Notes: generated by a model not told the origin, from the sequence alone. Positions 35,431 to 45,667 are shown, counted from the stretch's first letter. The stretch: 64,000 bases of DNA from Hyphomicrobiales bacterium (GCA_900471815.1 UICE01000012.1:30349-94348), one strand, 5' to 3'. Made by a program: numbers and translations.

Positions 35431-36942
35431 ATGCTCCAGACGCTGATCAAGAATGCCACCCTGTTGACGATGTGTCCTCAGAACGGAACCAAGCCGTTCG
35501 AAGGCGACATTCTGATCGAGGACGGGCGCATTGCTGCTATCGGCCAAAATCTCGCCGCCCAACCGAGTGCCACCCTTATCGACGGCAAAAGCCGTCTCAT
35601 CATGCCGGGCCTCATCAATGCGCATACCCATTCAAGCGAAACGTTTTTTCGCGGGCGATATGAAGGCATGCCATTGGAAATCTGGTTGCTCTACGCCTAC
35701 CCATTATTGATGGGCCCCGTTATTAATGACAGGCTGCTTTATCTGCGCAGCCTTCTTCTTGCCATGGACTCGTTGCGCAATGGCGTCACAACGATTTGCG
35801 ACGATTTTTTTGATCCGCCGGTACATGATCTCTCACGGCTATCAACGGTATTCAGGGCCTATGACGATGCGGGTATTCGCGCCAATGTGTCCAGCGCCGC
35901 TATGAACGTACACACATTGGATGCCTTGCCCTTCGCCCGCGAGATCATGCCGCGCCATCTGCAGGAAAAGCTTGATTTTGGCCCGCCCATGTCGGCCGAG
36001 GCCTATATCGATTATTGCCGTTCCGCATTTTCCTCATTGCATGGCAAGGCCGGTCGGCTCAACTTCATGATCGCACCTTCGGCGCCACAACGCTGTACCC
36101 CGGATTTGCTGCAGGCTTGCCATGCGCTGGCTGTGGAAATGGGCGTTCCGCTGCATACACATATCTTGGAAACCAAGACACAGGCCGTAACCGGACATCA
36201 AATTTACGGCAAGAGCCTGATCGGCTATATGCGTGATCTCGGCGTCCTGTCGCGCAACACGACCATCGCCCATTCTGTTTGGGTGAGTGAGAGCGACATG
36301 GAAATGATGGGCGATGCCGGATGCTCAGTTGCCCATAATGCCATTTCCAACCAAAAACTGGGGGCGGGGATTGCTCCCATTCGCCACCTGATGAATGCGG
36401 GCGTAACCATTGGTCTTGGAACCGATGGCGTTTCGTCGAATGACACAGCTCGCGTCTTCGACGTCATGCGGGTGGCCGGACTGATCCACAGCGTCTCCGG
36501 CCCGGATCACGATCAGTGGATTCGAGCTGACGAGATACTCACCATGGCGACGATCAGCGGAGCACGCAGTGCCATGCTGGAAAATGTGACTGGTTCACTC
36601 GAAATTGGCAAAGCCGCCGATCTGTTGATCCTTGACCTCACAACTCTCAGCTTCACGCCTCTCAACGACATCGCCAAGCATCTCGTCTACGTAGAAAATG
36701 GCTCTTCCATTGAAACGGTCATGGTCGCAGGACAGATTGTTTTCAATGCAGGCAAGTTGCAACTGATTGATGAGGCTGCGATACTGGCCGAGATCCGTGA
36801 ACTTCTCCCAGCGCATCTCGCCGCACATACTGAACTCGAAACACGCAACGCAGTCTTCCACACCACTATGGCCGAAATTCATCGACGCGCTACGTCTACG
36901 GATATCGGCATGGACCGCTATGCAGGAGATACTGGGGCGTGA
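35431..36942 (+). CDS. Amidohydrolase/deaminase (SsnA/TrzN/8-oxoguanine-deaminase-like)
   Basis: A 503-residue metal-dependent hydrolase acting on amidine or amino groups of heterocycles, for instance purine or triazine deaminases. Metal ligands are seen in NAHTHSSETFF, the histidines of PLHTHILET and TIAHSVW, and the aspartate of GTDGVSSND. The preceding Cys-Ser-Val-Ala-His-Asn-Ala-Ile stretch is a family hallmark. ATG 35431 follows AGGACA. As the last gene of the nucleoside operon it probably deaminates the imported base or a derivative. The substrate is unassigned. Confidence 0.88.
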   Translation: MLQTLIKNATLLTMCPQNGTKPFEGDILIEDGRIAAIGQNLAAQPSATLIDGKSRLIMPGLINAHTHSSETFFRGRYEGMPLEIWLLYAYPLLMGPVINDRLLYLRSLLLAMDSLRNGVTTICDDFFDPPVHDLSRLSTVFRAYDDAGIRANVSSAAMNVHTLDALPFAREIMPRHLQEKLDFGPPMSAEAYIDYCRSAFSSLHGKAGRLNFMIAPSAPQRCTPDLLQACHALAVEMGVPLHTHILETKTQAVTGHQIYGKSLIGYMRDLGVLSRNTTIAHSVWVSESDMEMMGDAGCSVAHNAISNQKLGAGIAPIRHLMNAGVTIGLGTDGVSSNDTARVFDVMRVAGLIHSVSGPDHDQWIRADEILTMATISGARSAMLENVTGSLEIGKAADLLILDLTTLSFTPLNDIAKHLVYVENGSSIETVMVAGQIVFNAGKLQLIDEAAILAEIRELLPAHLAAHTELETRNAVFHTTMAEIHRRATSTDIGMDRYAGDTGA

Positions 36943-36964
36943 AGGACCGTCGCGATTGGTTAAT

Positions 36965-37078
36965 ACGCGATGCCGGCCCTGTCCGCAAATTGACGTTTGT
37001 CTGTGTGACCGCCGACGCAGCCAGTGCCGAAGCGGCAGTCAAAAGGCCGATAAAAATGAACAGTGATTTCTTGAGCAT
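36965..37078 (-). pseudogene. Truncated bacterial SH3-domain protein
   Basis: MLKKSLFIFIGLLTAASALA is a clear signal peptide, cleaved near ALAASA, followed by the start of an SH3b domain (TQTNVNLRTGPAS). The domain then breaks off, and the rest of the frame runs antisense to the amidohydrolase 3' end. The ATG at 37078 has a GGAGA site. The start of a real gene thus survives, but no functional domain remains. It marks a recombination point downstream of the nucleoside operon. Confidence 0.7.
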
Positions 37079-37093
37079 GATTGTCTCCAGCAT

Positions 37094-37572
37094 CTCGGTT
37101 TAACGATGTCTCACCGTGATACGGCTGGCTGGCTACAGTCCTACGCGGACATCAGCATGGCCGGGCCGGGACGGGACGAGGCGGTCGACCTCACCTAATG
37201 TGGTAGGATTTACGTCGCTTTTTTGTGTGCGGTTAACATTAGCCGCCTTGAATGGAATTGAACCGCAGACCACTCAATGCAGTTCTCTTAAGTGCGGTTC
37301 CAGACGAGGCACTATGCGATTTTCGGAGCACATGCCGGGAAAATCACCTGTGCTGCCACCAGCTCCGCGCCGCGGAACCGGCCGGCGCTTCAGATTTGGG
37401 TTCCAGAATCGAGAAGAGCGCCGAGGATGGGGCGATTCCGGTGAAGGGGAGGATCGTACATTAGGATAAACCAGGCCTTCGTGATTTGGTTCAATCCGGT
37501 CCTTCCTCATATTGCCGTCAGCAGCAGAGGTGGGTAGGAACAGTCATTCGCGCACGGTCTGTTGAAGGCCGC
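37094..37572. other. Gap with a partial dispersed repeat
   Basis: About 480 bp between the SH3 relic and the LysR gene. Positions 37243-37271 match 63874-63902 at 27 of 29 bases (CCGCCTTGAAT...GAACCGCAGACC). Long frames on the plus strand here have no domain or ribosome-binding site. It appears to be repeat-associated intergenic DNA. Confidence 0.5.
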
Positions 37573-38439
37573 CTACGAGCCCAAGGCCATCGAGTGGAGT
37601 CGAAGCACAAGGTGATTGATAGCCAGTGCGGCGCCTGGGCTGAGCGTTTTGGACCGGTGAAGACGTATCTCGGCGCCAGGCAGCGGCGGCAGGCATTGAC
37701 CGGGATCAACGTTGCGCAGGCCGTGCGAAAGCATGCCACCCTTGACGACGGTCACCGCCAAGCCCTGCCTAACAATAGCCTCCACGGCTGCAAGACTCGA
37801 GCTGACATAAGCCAACCGCCATAGTCGACCTGCCTCACTGAGCGCCTCAAGGGCCCAGGCGCGAAACAGGCAATCTGGATTCGACAAGGCCATCGGCAGA
37901 GGATTGATATCCTCGACGGCGTGGTCGGCCGCTGCTACCCAAACCGCCTTTTCCCGACAGATCAACTCTCCTTCGGTTGCGCCTTCTGGATGCATGGCAA
38001 TGACCGCATCGAAGGACGATCCGAGCCTTTTCAGGAATCGGGCAGTCAGACCGATCTCCATCTCGATTTGAACGAGAGGAAATCGCTCGGCCATGTCGGC
38101 CAACAGGCGCGGCAGGACCTTGGTGCCATAGTCCTCCATGACACCGATGCGAATGCGTCCGATAACCTTCTGATTGGAAAGGCGCGCGATCGCTTGCTCG
38201 TTGAGGGTGAGGATACGACGCGCATCGATCAGAAAATCCTCGCCGGCTGCCGTGATTTCGACGCGCCCTGTCGATCGGCGAAACAGCGCGACACCAAGGC
38301 GCTCCTCAAGGCGGCGTACCTGCAAACTCACCGCCGCCTGTGTTCGGTTGAGCCGCTCGGCGGAGCGCGTGAACGACAGGTGCTCAGCGACGGCGACGAA
38401 AGCCCGCAAGAGTTCCGGATCGAGGGTCGAAGTGCTCAT
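37573..38439 (-). CDS. LysR family transcriptional regulator
   Basis: A 288-residue LysR protein beginning MSTSTLDPELLRAFVAVAEH. The HTH (SFTRSAERLNRTQAAVSLQV) is near residues 20-45 and the effector domain from about residue 90. It is divergent from a DMT exporter gene, with about 90 bp of AT-rich promoter sequence between them, so it most likely activates that exporter. Effector unknown. Confidence 0.9.
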   Translation of the reverse strand: MSTSTLDPELLRAFVAVAEHLSFTRSAERLNRTQAAVSLQVRRLEERLGVALFRRSTGRVEITAAGEDFLIDARRILTLNEQAIARLSNQKVIGRIRIGVMEDYGTKVLPRLLADMAERFPLVQIEMEIGLTARFLKRLGSSFDAVIAMHPEGATEGELICREKAVWVAAADHAVEDINPLPMALSNPDCLFRAWALEALSEAGRLWRLAYVSSSLAAVEAIVRQGLAVTVVKGGMLSHGLRNVDPGQCLPPLPGAEIRLHRSKTLSPGAALAINHLVLRLHSMALGS

Positions 38440-38531
38440 AATTGAATGTTATCAAGTTTATGAGATTAATTCGATTCCTTTTAGCATACTTGTCGCTTAT
38501 CACGGGCTCTGAGCCCGGGAGGTGCGGCGGT

Positions 38532-39479
38532 ATGGAAATTCTTGGCGTCCTTGCGGCAGTTCTGTCCAGCGCGATCGGGGGTACTGCGATCGGCGCCACA
38601 CGCTATCTTGCGGACACGCTCGATCCACTGACGATTGGGGCCATTCGGTTTGGCGGCGGTTTCCTGGTCCTGCTGGCGATAGCGGTTTGGCGGCGCGACC
38701 GATGGCCGAGCAAAGACGACTGGCTCGGCACGGCTGCGTTGGGTCTCTTGTTCTTTGGTCTGTTTCCAGTGCTTTTCAACGCGGCTTTGATCTATACGAC
38801 CGCCTCGCGGGGTGCATTGGCGCTCTCGACATTGCCACTGCTCACCATGGTCGCCAGCGCAATCTTGGGGGTCGAACGGCCGACAATGCGCAAAGTGATC
38901 GGCGTCCTCTTTGCAATGGGTGGTGTATTTGTTGCGCTCGGCAACGGCACGACGACCACACCACCGGACGCATGGCGAGGCGATACCCTGATGCTAGCGG
39001 CCGCATCCTGCATGGCGCTTTACAACGTCTGGTCCCGTCCGTTCATATCCCGCTCGGGACCGATTCCGTTTGCCGCCTTCGGCATGGGCGTGGGCGCGGC
39101 GTGCCTGTCGGTCTTGTCTGCTCTGACTGGTGGTCTTGCACAACTCGCCCTGCTGAGCGCACCGCAATGGATTGCTAGCGGATATCTCGCGATCGTATGT
39201 GGAGCTGGCATTTTCTTCCTGTGGGCCTATGCACTTGGCAGAACCACTCCCACACTCGTTGCTGTGTCCGTTGCGGTGAATCCGGTAACGGCTTCGATCT
39301 TCGGCGTTGTCCTCCTCGGCGAATCGACGGGAGCACACCTGATCATCGGGCTTCTGGCTGTTCTTATCGGAATCGGTATCGCATCAGGACCAATCGACCG
39401 GCGCGGTCTCCTGAGCCGACGGCCGGCATCCACTGCCACCAAAGCATCAAGTGGCGTCAATCGAAGCAAAATGCACTGA
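38532..39479 (+). CDS. DMT-superfamily (EamA) exporter
   Basis: A 315-residue inner-membrane transporter with ten predicted helices in two EamA repeats. MEILGVLAAVLSSAIGGTAI starts the first, and PNG-like VNPVTASIFGVVLLGE marks the second. ATG 38532 follows GGGAGGT with proper spacing; the frame from 38442 would add a poor N-terminus. Substrates of this family are mostly amino acids and metabolites; here the divergent LysR gene suggests inducible efflux. Confidence 0.87.
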   Translation: MEILGVLAAVLSSAIGGTAIGATRYLADTLDPLTIGAIRFGGGFLVLLAIAVWRRDRWPSKDDWLGTAALGLLFFGLFPVLFNAALIYTTASRGALALSTLPLLTMVASAILGVERPTMRKVIGVLFAMGGVFVALGNGTTTTPPDAWRGDTLMLAAASCMALYNVWSRPFISRSGPIPFAAFGMGVGAACLSVLSALTGGLAQLALLSAPQWIASGYLAIVCGAGIFFLWAYALGRTTPTLVAVSVAVNPVTASIFGVVLLGESTGAHLIIGLLAVLIGIGIASGPIDRRGLLSRRPASTATKASSGVNRSKMH

Positions 39480-39881
39480 GGATGAGACGGCGTAGCAGCC
39501 TTGACTATGAGGTAGATTGAGTTGGCGACAATGCGGTATGATCAACGTTCGCACTACCCTTTATCTGGCCATCGTTTTGCGCCGAAATTATTGCTGAAGC
39601 GGTGTGGCTGTACTTCCGCTTTCCGCTCAGTTTTCGCATGGTTGAGCGGCATCGACAAGCTGCCCAACCATAAGGTTCAAGAATCTAGGTACTGTGCTGG
39701 TGCGACAGCCGCCTTGCGCCTTCAATCCGGTCTTCCTGCCAATGTTTCTCCTCAAGATATTGTCTTGCGCTGTAGACCTTTATACGAACGAACAGATTGC
39801 AGCGGCGCTGGGGAGCATCCCACGACCAAATAATCGGGCCTGGATGATAACTCGAAAGCGACCACTGCGATCGCAGCGAGC
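39480..39881. other. Gap without a supported gene
   Basis: About 400 bp between the convergent DMT and acetate kinase genes. Two overlapping plus-strand frames (39522-39833 and 39694-39885) have no recognisable domain. No terminator-like stem with a T-run was found. Confidence 0.45.
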
Positions 39882-41072
39882 CTAGTGTGGGATGCTAGTC
39901 TCGCGTAGGAATTGCATTATCTGACTAGCCACCGCCCGTTCCTCGTCAGTTCGAATAACGAGCACTTTTACCTTGGATGAAGGGGCACTAATATCCTCTT
40001 CACCCCACCAGTTCCGCTGTGCATCTATTTTAATGCCCAGCCAATCTGCTGCCTCCCCGATCTTCTGGCGAATTAAAGGAGAGTTTTCCCCGATACCTGC
40101 ACAAAAAACCAAAGTATCCAGCCCTCGCAAAGCAGCAGTCATCGCACCCATTTCACGTGCGATTGTATAAACGAACAAATCGACTGCTTCTTGTGCAAAG
40201 GCATCTTGTGAGTCTAACAGTGTTTGCATGTCGCCTGAAATTCCCGAAACGCCAAACAGCCCAGATCGGCTTTCCAACAAATCCGCGACTTCGTCCACAT
40301 CCATTCCGCGATATTTGATCAGATGGAGGATGACAGCGGGATCAAGAGAACCGCACCGGGTGCTCATGATCAATCCATCCAACGGTGAGAACCCCATGGT
40401 GGTCGCCACACTGACACCTGCATGCATTGCGCAAAGGCTAGCCCCACTTCCGAGGTGCGCCACGATTGTGCGCCCCCCTGCCATTGCTCCAAACTTTGAT
40501 GTCAGTTGCGACGCAATCGAGGTGTAGGAAATACCGTGAAATCCATAGGAAATTATCCCGGACTCCGTGAGTTCCCGCGGAAGGCCATAAAGCTTGGCAA
40601 GCCGCGATCTATGGCCATGAAACGCAGTGTCAAACCAGCCGAATTGCCTGATTTTCGGCCAGTTTCCTCGCACGGCCTCCACAATTTCAAGGTTACGGGG
40701 CTGATGCATCGGTGCCAACGGCACCAAGTGCCGAAGTTGCTCAACGGTTTTGTCGTCAAGTAATGCTGGTGATGAGAACAACGTACCGCCATGCACAATA
40801 CGATGACCAACGATTTCGATGGTGCTGGATAATTGCCGATCCTCAAGATCAGAGATCACCAGATTCACGGCCTCGCCGATACTGATAGAATCTTTGGCGA
40901 GGTGAATATCTGCGCCAGCACACCCACAATTATCGACAATTTTCATTTGCGGGGTGTGGTCCAGCGAAGAGATGCTGCCGCGAAGCAAGATAGGCAAGTT
41001 CTCCCTTCGCTCAAATAGAGCATATTTCAGACTGGACGAACCTGCGTTCAAAACCAGAAGTGAGTTGCTCAT
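39882..41072 (-). CDS. ackA: Acetate kinase
   Basis: A 396-residue kinase converting acetyl phosphate and ADP to acetate and ATP. Visible motifs are LNAGSSSLKYALF, GHRIVHGG, FDTAFHGH, TIVAHLGSGASLCAM, MSTRCGSLDP and FCAGIGENSPLIRQ. It follows phosphoketolase with a one-base overlap (TAATG), so it takes the acetyl phosphate made there and yields ATP. Together they form a bypass suited to low oxygen. The operon is likely FixK-controlled from the box at 45036. Confidence 0.95.
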   Translation of the reverse strand: MSNSLLVLNAGSSSLKYALFERRENLPILLRGSISSLDHTPQMKIVDNCGCAGADIHLAKDSISIGEAVNLVISDLEDRQLSSTIEIVGHRIVHGGTLFSSPALLDDKTVEQLRHLVPLAPMHQPRNLEIVEAVRGNWPKIRQFGWFDTAFHGHRSRLAKLYGLPRELTESGIISYGFHGISYTSIASQLTSKFGAMAGGRTIVAHLGSGASLCAMHAGVSVATTMGFSPLDGLIMSTRCGSLDPAVILHLIKYRGMDVDEVADLLESRSGLFGVSGISGDMQTLLDSQDAFAQEAVDLFVYTIAREMGAMTAALRGLDTLVFCAGIGENSPLIRQKIGEAADWLGIKIDAQRNWWGEEDISAPSSKVKVLVIRTDEERAVASQIMQFLRETSIPH

Positions 41073-43456
41073 TACGCTTTCCATTTCCAGTCGAGAATTT
41101 CTGGCATGTCCAAACCATGCTCCCGAATATAGTCGTGATGGCTCAACAGTTTTGTGTTCATGCGTTGTTTCAGTTCGACCGCTGCTGGGCTGGTATGGCA
41201 AACGTGACTTATCACGCTCAAAACCAGGCTGAATCTATCGAGACCGTTCATAACCGTCATGTCGAAGGGTGTTGTGGTCGTGCCCTGCTCATTGTAGCCA
41301 CGGACATGGAAATTACCGTGATTGGTCCTGCGGTAAGTCAAACGATGAATTGTCCAGGGATAGCCATGATAGGAGAAGATGACGGGCCTATCCTTAGTGA
41401 AGATCGCGTCGAAATCCTCATCGGCAATTCCATGCGGATGGCGTTCCTTTGGCTGGAGCGCCATGAGGTCAACGACATTAACCACCCGGATACGAAGCTC
41501 GGGCATGAATTCGCGTAATATGCTGACCGCAGCGAGCGTCTCCAACGTCGGAACATCTCCTGCACAGGCCAAGACAACGTCCGGCTCAAGTCCATCTTCA
41601 TTCGATGCCCAGTGCCATATTCCAAGACCTGCCTCGCAATGAACCTGCGCCTGGTCCAGCGACAGCCACTGCCACATCGGCGGCTTTCCCGCGACAATGA
41701 TGTTGATCCTGTCCCAGGTGGACAACACATGATTGGTGGTGCAAAGCAGTGTATTGGCGTCGGGCGGAAGGTAAACTCGCACAATGTCTGCCTTCTTGTT
41801 CAGAGCAACGTCGATAAAGCCCGGATCCTGATGGCTGAAACCATTATGCTCCTGGTGCCAGACATGGCTGGTGAGCAGATAATTCAGGGAGGAAATCGGT
41901 TGTCTCCAGGAAATATTCCTGCTCGCATCCAACCATTTAGCGTGTTGATTGAACATCGAATCAACGATGTGGATAAAGGCCTCGTAGCACGAAAAAAACC
42001 CATGCCGGCCCGTAAGCAGATAGCCTTCGAGCCAACCCTGACAGGTATGTTCCGACAGGATTTCCATAACCCTCCCGTTCGGCCCAAGGTTGGTATCTTC
42101 GGGTAAAGTTGCAGCCATCCAGGCACGGTCCGTTACTTCAAAAACCTCCTGAAGACGATTTGAGGCGGTTTCGTCTGGCCCTACGATGCGGAAATTCCGT
42201 TCGACGACGTTCGCCTGCATCACGTCACGCAGGAAGCCTCCCATCACCTTGGTGCCTTCGGCTTTCACGCAACCGGGCAAAGACACGGTCACTGCATGGG
42301 ATTTCAATTCGGGCATGCCCAAGGACTTTCTGAGCGTTCCTCCATTCGTGTGGGGATTGCTTCCCATTCTACGGCGTCCGTGCGGCACAGTTTCAAGGAT
42401 TTCGGGCACCGGCGCGCCCTTGGCATCGAAAAGCTCCTGCGGCCGATAACTGAGCAGCCACTCCTCCAAAAGCCTCAGGTGATCTGGATTGCTTGCGAAG
42501 CCCGACAACGGCACCTGGTGAGAGCGCCAGAAACCTTCCGTCTTCAATCCATCGACTTGTTTGGGTCCGGTCCAGCCCTTTGGACTGCGCAATACGATCA
42601 TTGGCCATCGCGGACACGCCACCTGCTCATTTTTGTCAGCACGGGCATCTTTTTGAATTTCTCGGATTGTTTTCATGGCCTGATCGAGAGCAGCTGCCAT
42701 CAATTGGTGCATGGTCGAAGGATGATCCCCCTCGACAAAGATTGGGTCGTATCCATAACCGATAAACAGCGAGCGCAATTCCTCGCGCGGGATTCGGGCA
42801 AGAAGCGTCGGGTTTGCAATCTTGTATCCGTTAAGATGCAATATCGGCAGCACCGCGCCATCCATTTGAGGATTCAAGAACTTATTCGAGTGCCAAGCGG
42901 CAGCCAAGGGCCCGGTTTCGGCCTCTCCGTCGCCAACCACGCAGGCAACAATCAGGTCCGGATTATCAAATGCTGCGCCGAAGGCATGAGATAGTGAGTA
43001 GCCAAGCTCGCCGCCTTCATTGATGGATCCGGGAACGTCCGGGGCCGCGTGACTTGGAATACCTCCGGGAAAGGAGAATTGGCGGAATAGCTTGCGCATT
43101 CCGCGTTCATCCCGCGTCACATCCAAATAATGGGAGGTGTAACTGCCCTCAAGATAGGTATTTGCCACCATTGCAGGGCCACCATGTCCCGGCCCGCAGA
43201 CATATATCATGTCCGCATCGAAGGTTCTGATAACCCGGTTAAGATGGGCGTAGATGAAATTCAATCCTGGCGATGTTCCCCAATGCCCCAACAGGCGCGG
43301 CTTTACATGCTCGATCTTCAAAGGTCTGCGGAGCAAGGGGTTGTCCAGCAGATAAATCTGGCCGACCGTCAAATAGTTGGCAGCTCGCCAGTATAAATCA
43401 ATCATTCCTACTTCTTCGGAGGATAGGAACGGCTCTGTGGTCATCGTCTCAGACAT
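41072..43456 (-). CDS. xfp: Phosphoketolase (XFP family)
   Basis: A 794-residue thiamine-diphosphate enzyme splitting xylulose-5-phosphate and/or fructose-6-phosphate to acetyl phosphate. The family stretches [18 protein letters not shown] and [20 protein letters not shown] precede the cofactor-binding [19 protein letters not shown]. The full length matches the family. The ATG at 43456 follows GCAGGAGG; a longer frame from 43582 is unlike the family. It shares an operon with acetate kinase. The specific substrate (C5 or C6) is not resolved. Confidence 0.95.
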   Translation of the reverse strand: MSETMTTEPFLSSEEVGMIDLYWRAANYLTVGQIYLLDNPLLRRPLKIEHVKPRLLGHWGTSPGLNFIYAHLNRVIRTFDADMIYVCGPGHGGPAMVANTYLEGSYTSHYLDVTRDERGMRKLFRQFSFPGGIPSHAAPDVPGSINEGGELGYSLSHAFGAAFDNPDLIVACVVGDGEAETGPLAAAWHSNKFLNPQMDGAVLPILHLNGYKIANPTLLARIPREELRSLFIGYGYDPIFVEGDHPSTMHQLMAAALDQAMKTIREIQKDARADKNEQVACPRWPMIVLRSPKGWTGPKQVDGLKTEGFWRSHQVPLSGFASNPDHLRLLEEWLLSYRPQELFDAKGAPVPEILETVPHGRRRMGSNPHTNGGTLRKSLGMPELKSHAVTVSLPGCVKAEGTKVMGGFLRDVMQANVVERNFRIVGPDETASNRLQEVFEVTDRAWMAATLPEDTNLGPNGRVMEILSEHTCQGWLEGYLLTGRHGFFSCYEAFIHIVDSMFNQHAKWLDASRNISWRQPISSLNYLLTSHVWHQEHNGFSHQDPGFIDVALNKKADIVRVYLPPDANTLLCTTNHVLSTWDRINIIVAGKPPMWQWLSLDQAQVHCEAGLGIWHWASNEDGLEPDVVLACAGDVPTLETLAAVSILREFMPELRIRVVNVVDLMALQPKERHPHGIADEDFDAIFTKDRPVIFSYHGYPWTIHRLTYRRTNHGNFHVRGYNEQGTTTTPFDMTVMNGLDRFSLVLSVISHVCHTSPAAVELKQRMNTKLLSHHDYIREHGLDMPEILDWKWKA

Positions 43457-43618
43457 TCTGTCCTCCTGCGGTAAGGTGATATAGTCAACTGGAGTTGTTG
43501 CATCTCGCCCAATTTTGGGACATTCCGAGGAAGCTGATGGGCCAGCCGATACTAAATTCGCAAGGCTGAGGACTCCTGACATCAGAACTCCCCATGCCGG
43601 GGTGATGTTCCGGCAAAG

Positions 43619-44068
43619 TTATGATTTAACAGCCTTATGCCCTGTCATTTCGGTAATGAGGATACGAAAATAGACGGGTTCCAGAGGCCGGGGATGGTCT
43701 CTGATTACCGTTTTCACATAGGCTGGCTCCCACCACTCGGCTCGTTTGCTGAGAAGGGCATGAGCCTCGTTGCGCGCTGCGATATGGTCGGGATGATCCG
43801 TGAGCTCTTCGTACTGACCAAAGGCCACGACGGTTTGCCAATTATTTGTGCCACTAATCTCATCAAACTCAAGGCAGACATGAGGATTTGCACGCATCCA
43901 TTCAATCTTGCGCCCGTAAGTCGTGAAAGAATAGAAATAACCGGGCCGGGCGACAAAATTCATGGGGATGATATATGGCTGGCCATCGCGCACACAGGCA
44001 AGCCGCCCAACCTTGGCATGTTCCACCAGATGCATGATTTCAAACTGGTTCATTGCGTTGATTTGCAT
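43619..44068 (-). CDS. Pyridoxamine-5'-phosphate-oxidase-like flavin protein
   Basis: A 149-residue split-barrel protein of the PNPOx/flavin-nucleotide-binding family, opening with HAKVGRLACVRDGQPYIIPM and containing SFTTYGRKIEWMRANPHVCLEFDEI, which matches the FMN-binding region of the family. These small proteins often bind FMN, F420 or heme. It lies 35 bp downstream of a universal stress protein gene, upstream of phosphoketolase, in the presumed FixK operon, suggesting redox or hypoxia function. Confidence 0.85.
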   Translation of the reverse strand: MQINAMNQFEIMHLVEHAKVGRLACVRDGQPYIIPMNFVARPGYFYSFTTYGRKIEWMRANPHVCLEFDEISGTNNWQTVVAFGQYEELTDHPDHIAARNEAHALLSKRAEWWEPAYVKTVIRDHPRPLEPVYFRILITEMTGHKAVKS

Positions 44069-44103
44069 CTTAAAGGCTCCGTATCGCTATCCGACGTTCC
44101 CGC

Positions 44104-44940
44104 TTAATGGGCCATGAGAATGGGAAGGCTGGGATCATCGATCATCGACCGTGTAACGCCCCCGAAAATCCGCTCGCGAAATCTTGTGTGACCGTAGCCC
44201 CCCATGACGACAAGTTCCGCCGAAATATCAATTGCATGTTGCTTGATGACATTGGCTATCGCGTAATTGGAACTCGGGATTCTGTCGACGACAATTTTAA
44301 CCCCATGATGGGCAAGATACGCCGCAATATCGGCTCCAGGTTCAGGGCCGCTTGCCACCGAGCTTGAATCCGGATCGATCATTGTGACGTGGACTTCTTC
44401 AGCGCACGCCATAATGTCGAGAGCCTCGCGGGCTGCTCTCGTACACTCCACGCCCGAATCCCAGGCAAGCAAAACCTGTTTTGGTCGTAAAGTTGGTCTG
44501 GTTCCATGCGGCACCAGTAAGATCGGTTTGCCGGATTCAAATAATGCACCGTCTATTATCCGATGCTTCAATCGTTCATTCGCGAGAATATCCGGACCAA
44601 TGATCGTAGCATCCGTATATCGCGCATGTCTGCCGACTATATGGCCGACCCTGGCGGGCTCTGGATACTCATCGATGACGGTTGCCGAGATATCTGCATC
44701 TCGGACAAGACCCTCCACTTCATCGACTCTTTTGTCGAGCGCTGCCAGCTGCTGCTGTCTCTCTTTCAACCAAATATCCGCCGACCCAAGAGCGTAGTCG
44801 CCTATTGGCGGTGGCGATGCAACTGCAAGCACCGTGACCGAAAGTTGCGCATTGATCTCAGAACATAGATCGATTGCCACCTCCAGATCATGGTCAGTTT
44901 GTGTGACCTCGACGACACTCAACAAACTTCTGAAAACCAT
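44104..44940 (-). CDS. Universal stress protein (tandem Usp domains)
   Basis: A 278-residue protein made of two UspA folds. The second carries the nucleotide-binding motif MGGYGHTRFRERIFGGVTRS. The ATG at 44940 follows GGAGAG; the ATG at 44952 is an alternative. The first fold is more diverged, as usual for tandem Usp proteins. It is the first gene of an operon leading to the PNPOx-like protein, phosphoketolase and acetate kinase. A perfect FNR/FixK box lies about 100 bp upstream. Confidence 0.9.
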   Translation of the reverse strand: MVFRSLLSVVEVTQTDHDLEVAIDLCSEINAQLSVTVLAVASPPPIGDYALGSADIWLKERQQQLAALDKRVDEVEGLVRDADISATVIDEYPEPARVGHIVGRHARYTDATIIGPDILANERLKHRIIDGALFESGKPILLVPHGTRPTLRPKQVLLAWDSGVECTRAAREALDIMACAEEVHVTMIDPDSSSVASGPEPGADIAAYLAHHGVKIVVDRIPSSNYAIANVIKQHAIDISAELVVMGGYGHTRFRERIFGGVTRSMIDDPSLPILMAH

Positions 44941-45035
44941 TGCTCTCTCCATAGGACGACGGTGCGATTGAGCAATTGATAGAGGCCAAGCGGGACACGA
45001 GCATTGCGCTGGATCAAATTGGGAAAAGTTCCGGT

Positions 45036-45049
45036 TTGATGCGCATCAA
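45036..45049. promoter_or_regulatory. FNR/FixK box (perfect)
   Basis: TTGATGCGCATCAA matches TTGAT-N4-ATCAA exactly. It is centred about 80 bp from the HemG-like start (plus strand) and about 100 bp from the Usp start (minus strand), so one site may serve both divergent operons. Confidence 0.85.
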
Positions 45050-45121
45050 TGCATCCAGTCCAACGATCGCCGAAGGTGCGAACTTCTCTCAACGCATGCA
45101 AATATCGAAGGAGATGAGACT

Positions 45122-45667
45122 ATGAAACTTTTGGTTCTCTATTCGACCGTCGAAGGACAGACCCGTAAAATTGCCGATGCTATCGCGAGCCACATTGAGG
45201 CTAAAGGGCACTTTGTTGAGCTAACAGATGCAAATCAGGTGGGGCCAGCTGATCCGGGCACCAGCGATGGAGCAATTTTGTGCGCGCCGGTTCACGTCGG
45301 CCGATACCCAACAGCTTTTGTCCATTACGTTCAACACTGGCATTCTGTGTTGAACGAGGCAGCCACAACCTTCGTTTCTGTATCATTGTCAATTGCCAGC
45401 ACAGATGAAGCTGAGAAAGCGGAGGCGCGAAATTATCCTGTGACGTTGTGTGAGCAAACAGGTTGGAAGCCCAAAACTATCCTGCATTGTGCAGGCGCTT
45501 TGAAGTACTCCGAATATGATTTCTTCAAGCGGTGGATGCTAAAGCGAATAGCCACCACTGAAAGTGGGCCGATCGACACGAAGAAAGATTACGAGCTTAC
45601 CAACTGGACCGACGTAAAGCGGTTTGTCGACGATTTCATTAATACACTGCAAACCGAGGAGGGGTGA
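45122..45667 (+). CDS. HemG-like flavodoxin protein
   Basis: A 181-residue protein of the menaquinone-dependent protoporphyrinogen oxidase (HemG) subgroup of flavodoxins. The FMN loop LYSTVEGQTRKIADAI is at the N-terminus, GAILCAPVHVGRYPTAF follows, and the HemG-like C-terminal insert is visible around KRWMLKRIATTESG. In heme synthesis it would replace oxygen-dependent HemY, which suits low oxygen, matching the FNR box upstream. A general flavodoxin role cannot be excluded. Confidence 0.85.
   Translation: MKLLVLYSTVEGQTRKIADAIASHIEAKGHFVELTDANQVGPADPGTSDGAILCAPVHVGRYPTAFVHYVQHWHSVLNEAATTFVSVSLSIASTDEAEKAEARNYPVTLCEQTGWKPKTILHCAGALKYSEYDFFKRWMLKRIATTESGPIDTKKDYELTNWTDVKRFVDDFINTLQTEEG

Noticed and set aside
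37116..37469. A 117-codon plus-strand frame
   Set aside because: Contains the repeat fragment, is arginine- and proline-rich and has no homology signal.
39522..39833. A 103-codon plus-strand frame between convergent genes
   Set aside because: No ribosome-binding site or domain; cysteine- and arginine-rich composition suggests random frame.
42393..42617. Open frames antisense or shifted within phosphoketolase and other long genes
   Set aside because: Typical shadows of strongly coding GC-rich genes, without independent signals.
43457..43500. Possible FNR/FixK box just upstream of phosphoketolase
   Set aside because: TTGACTATATCACC has the wrong half-site spacing by one base and several mismatches, so the box at 45036 is preferred for the whole operon.
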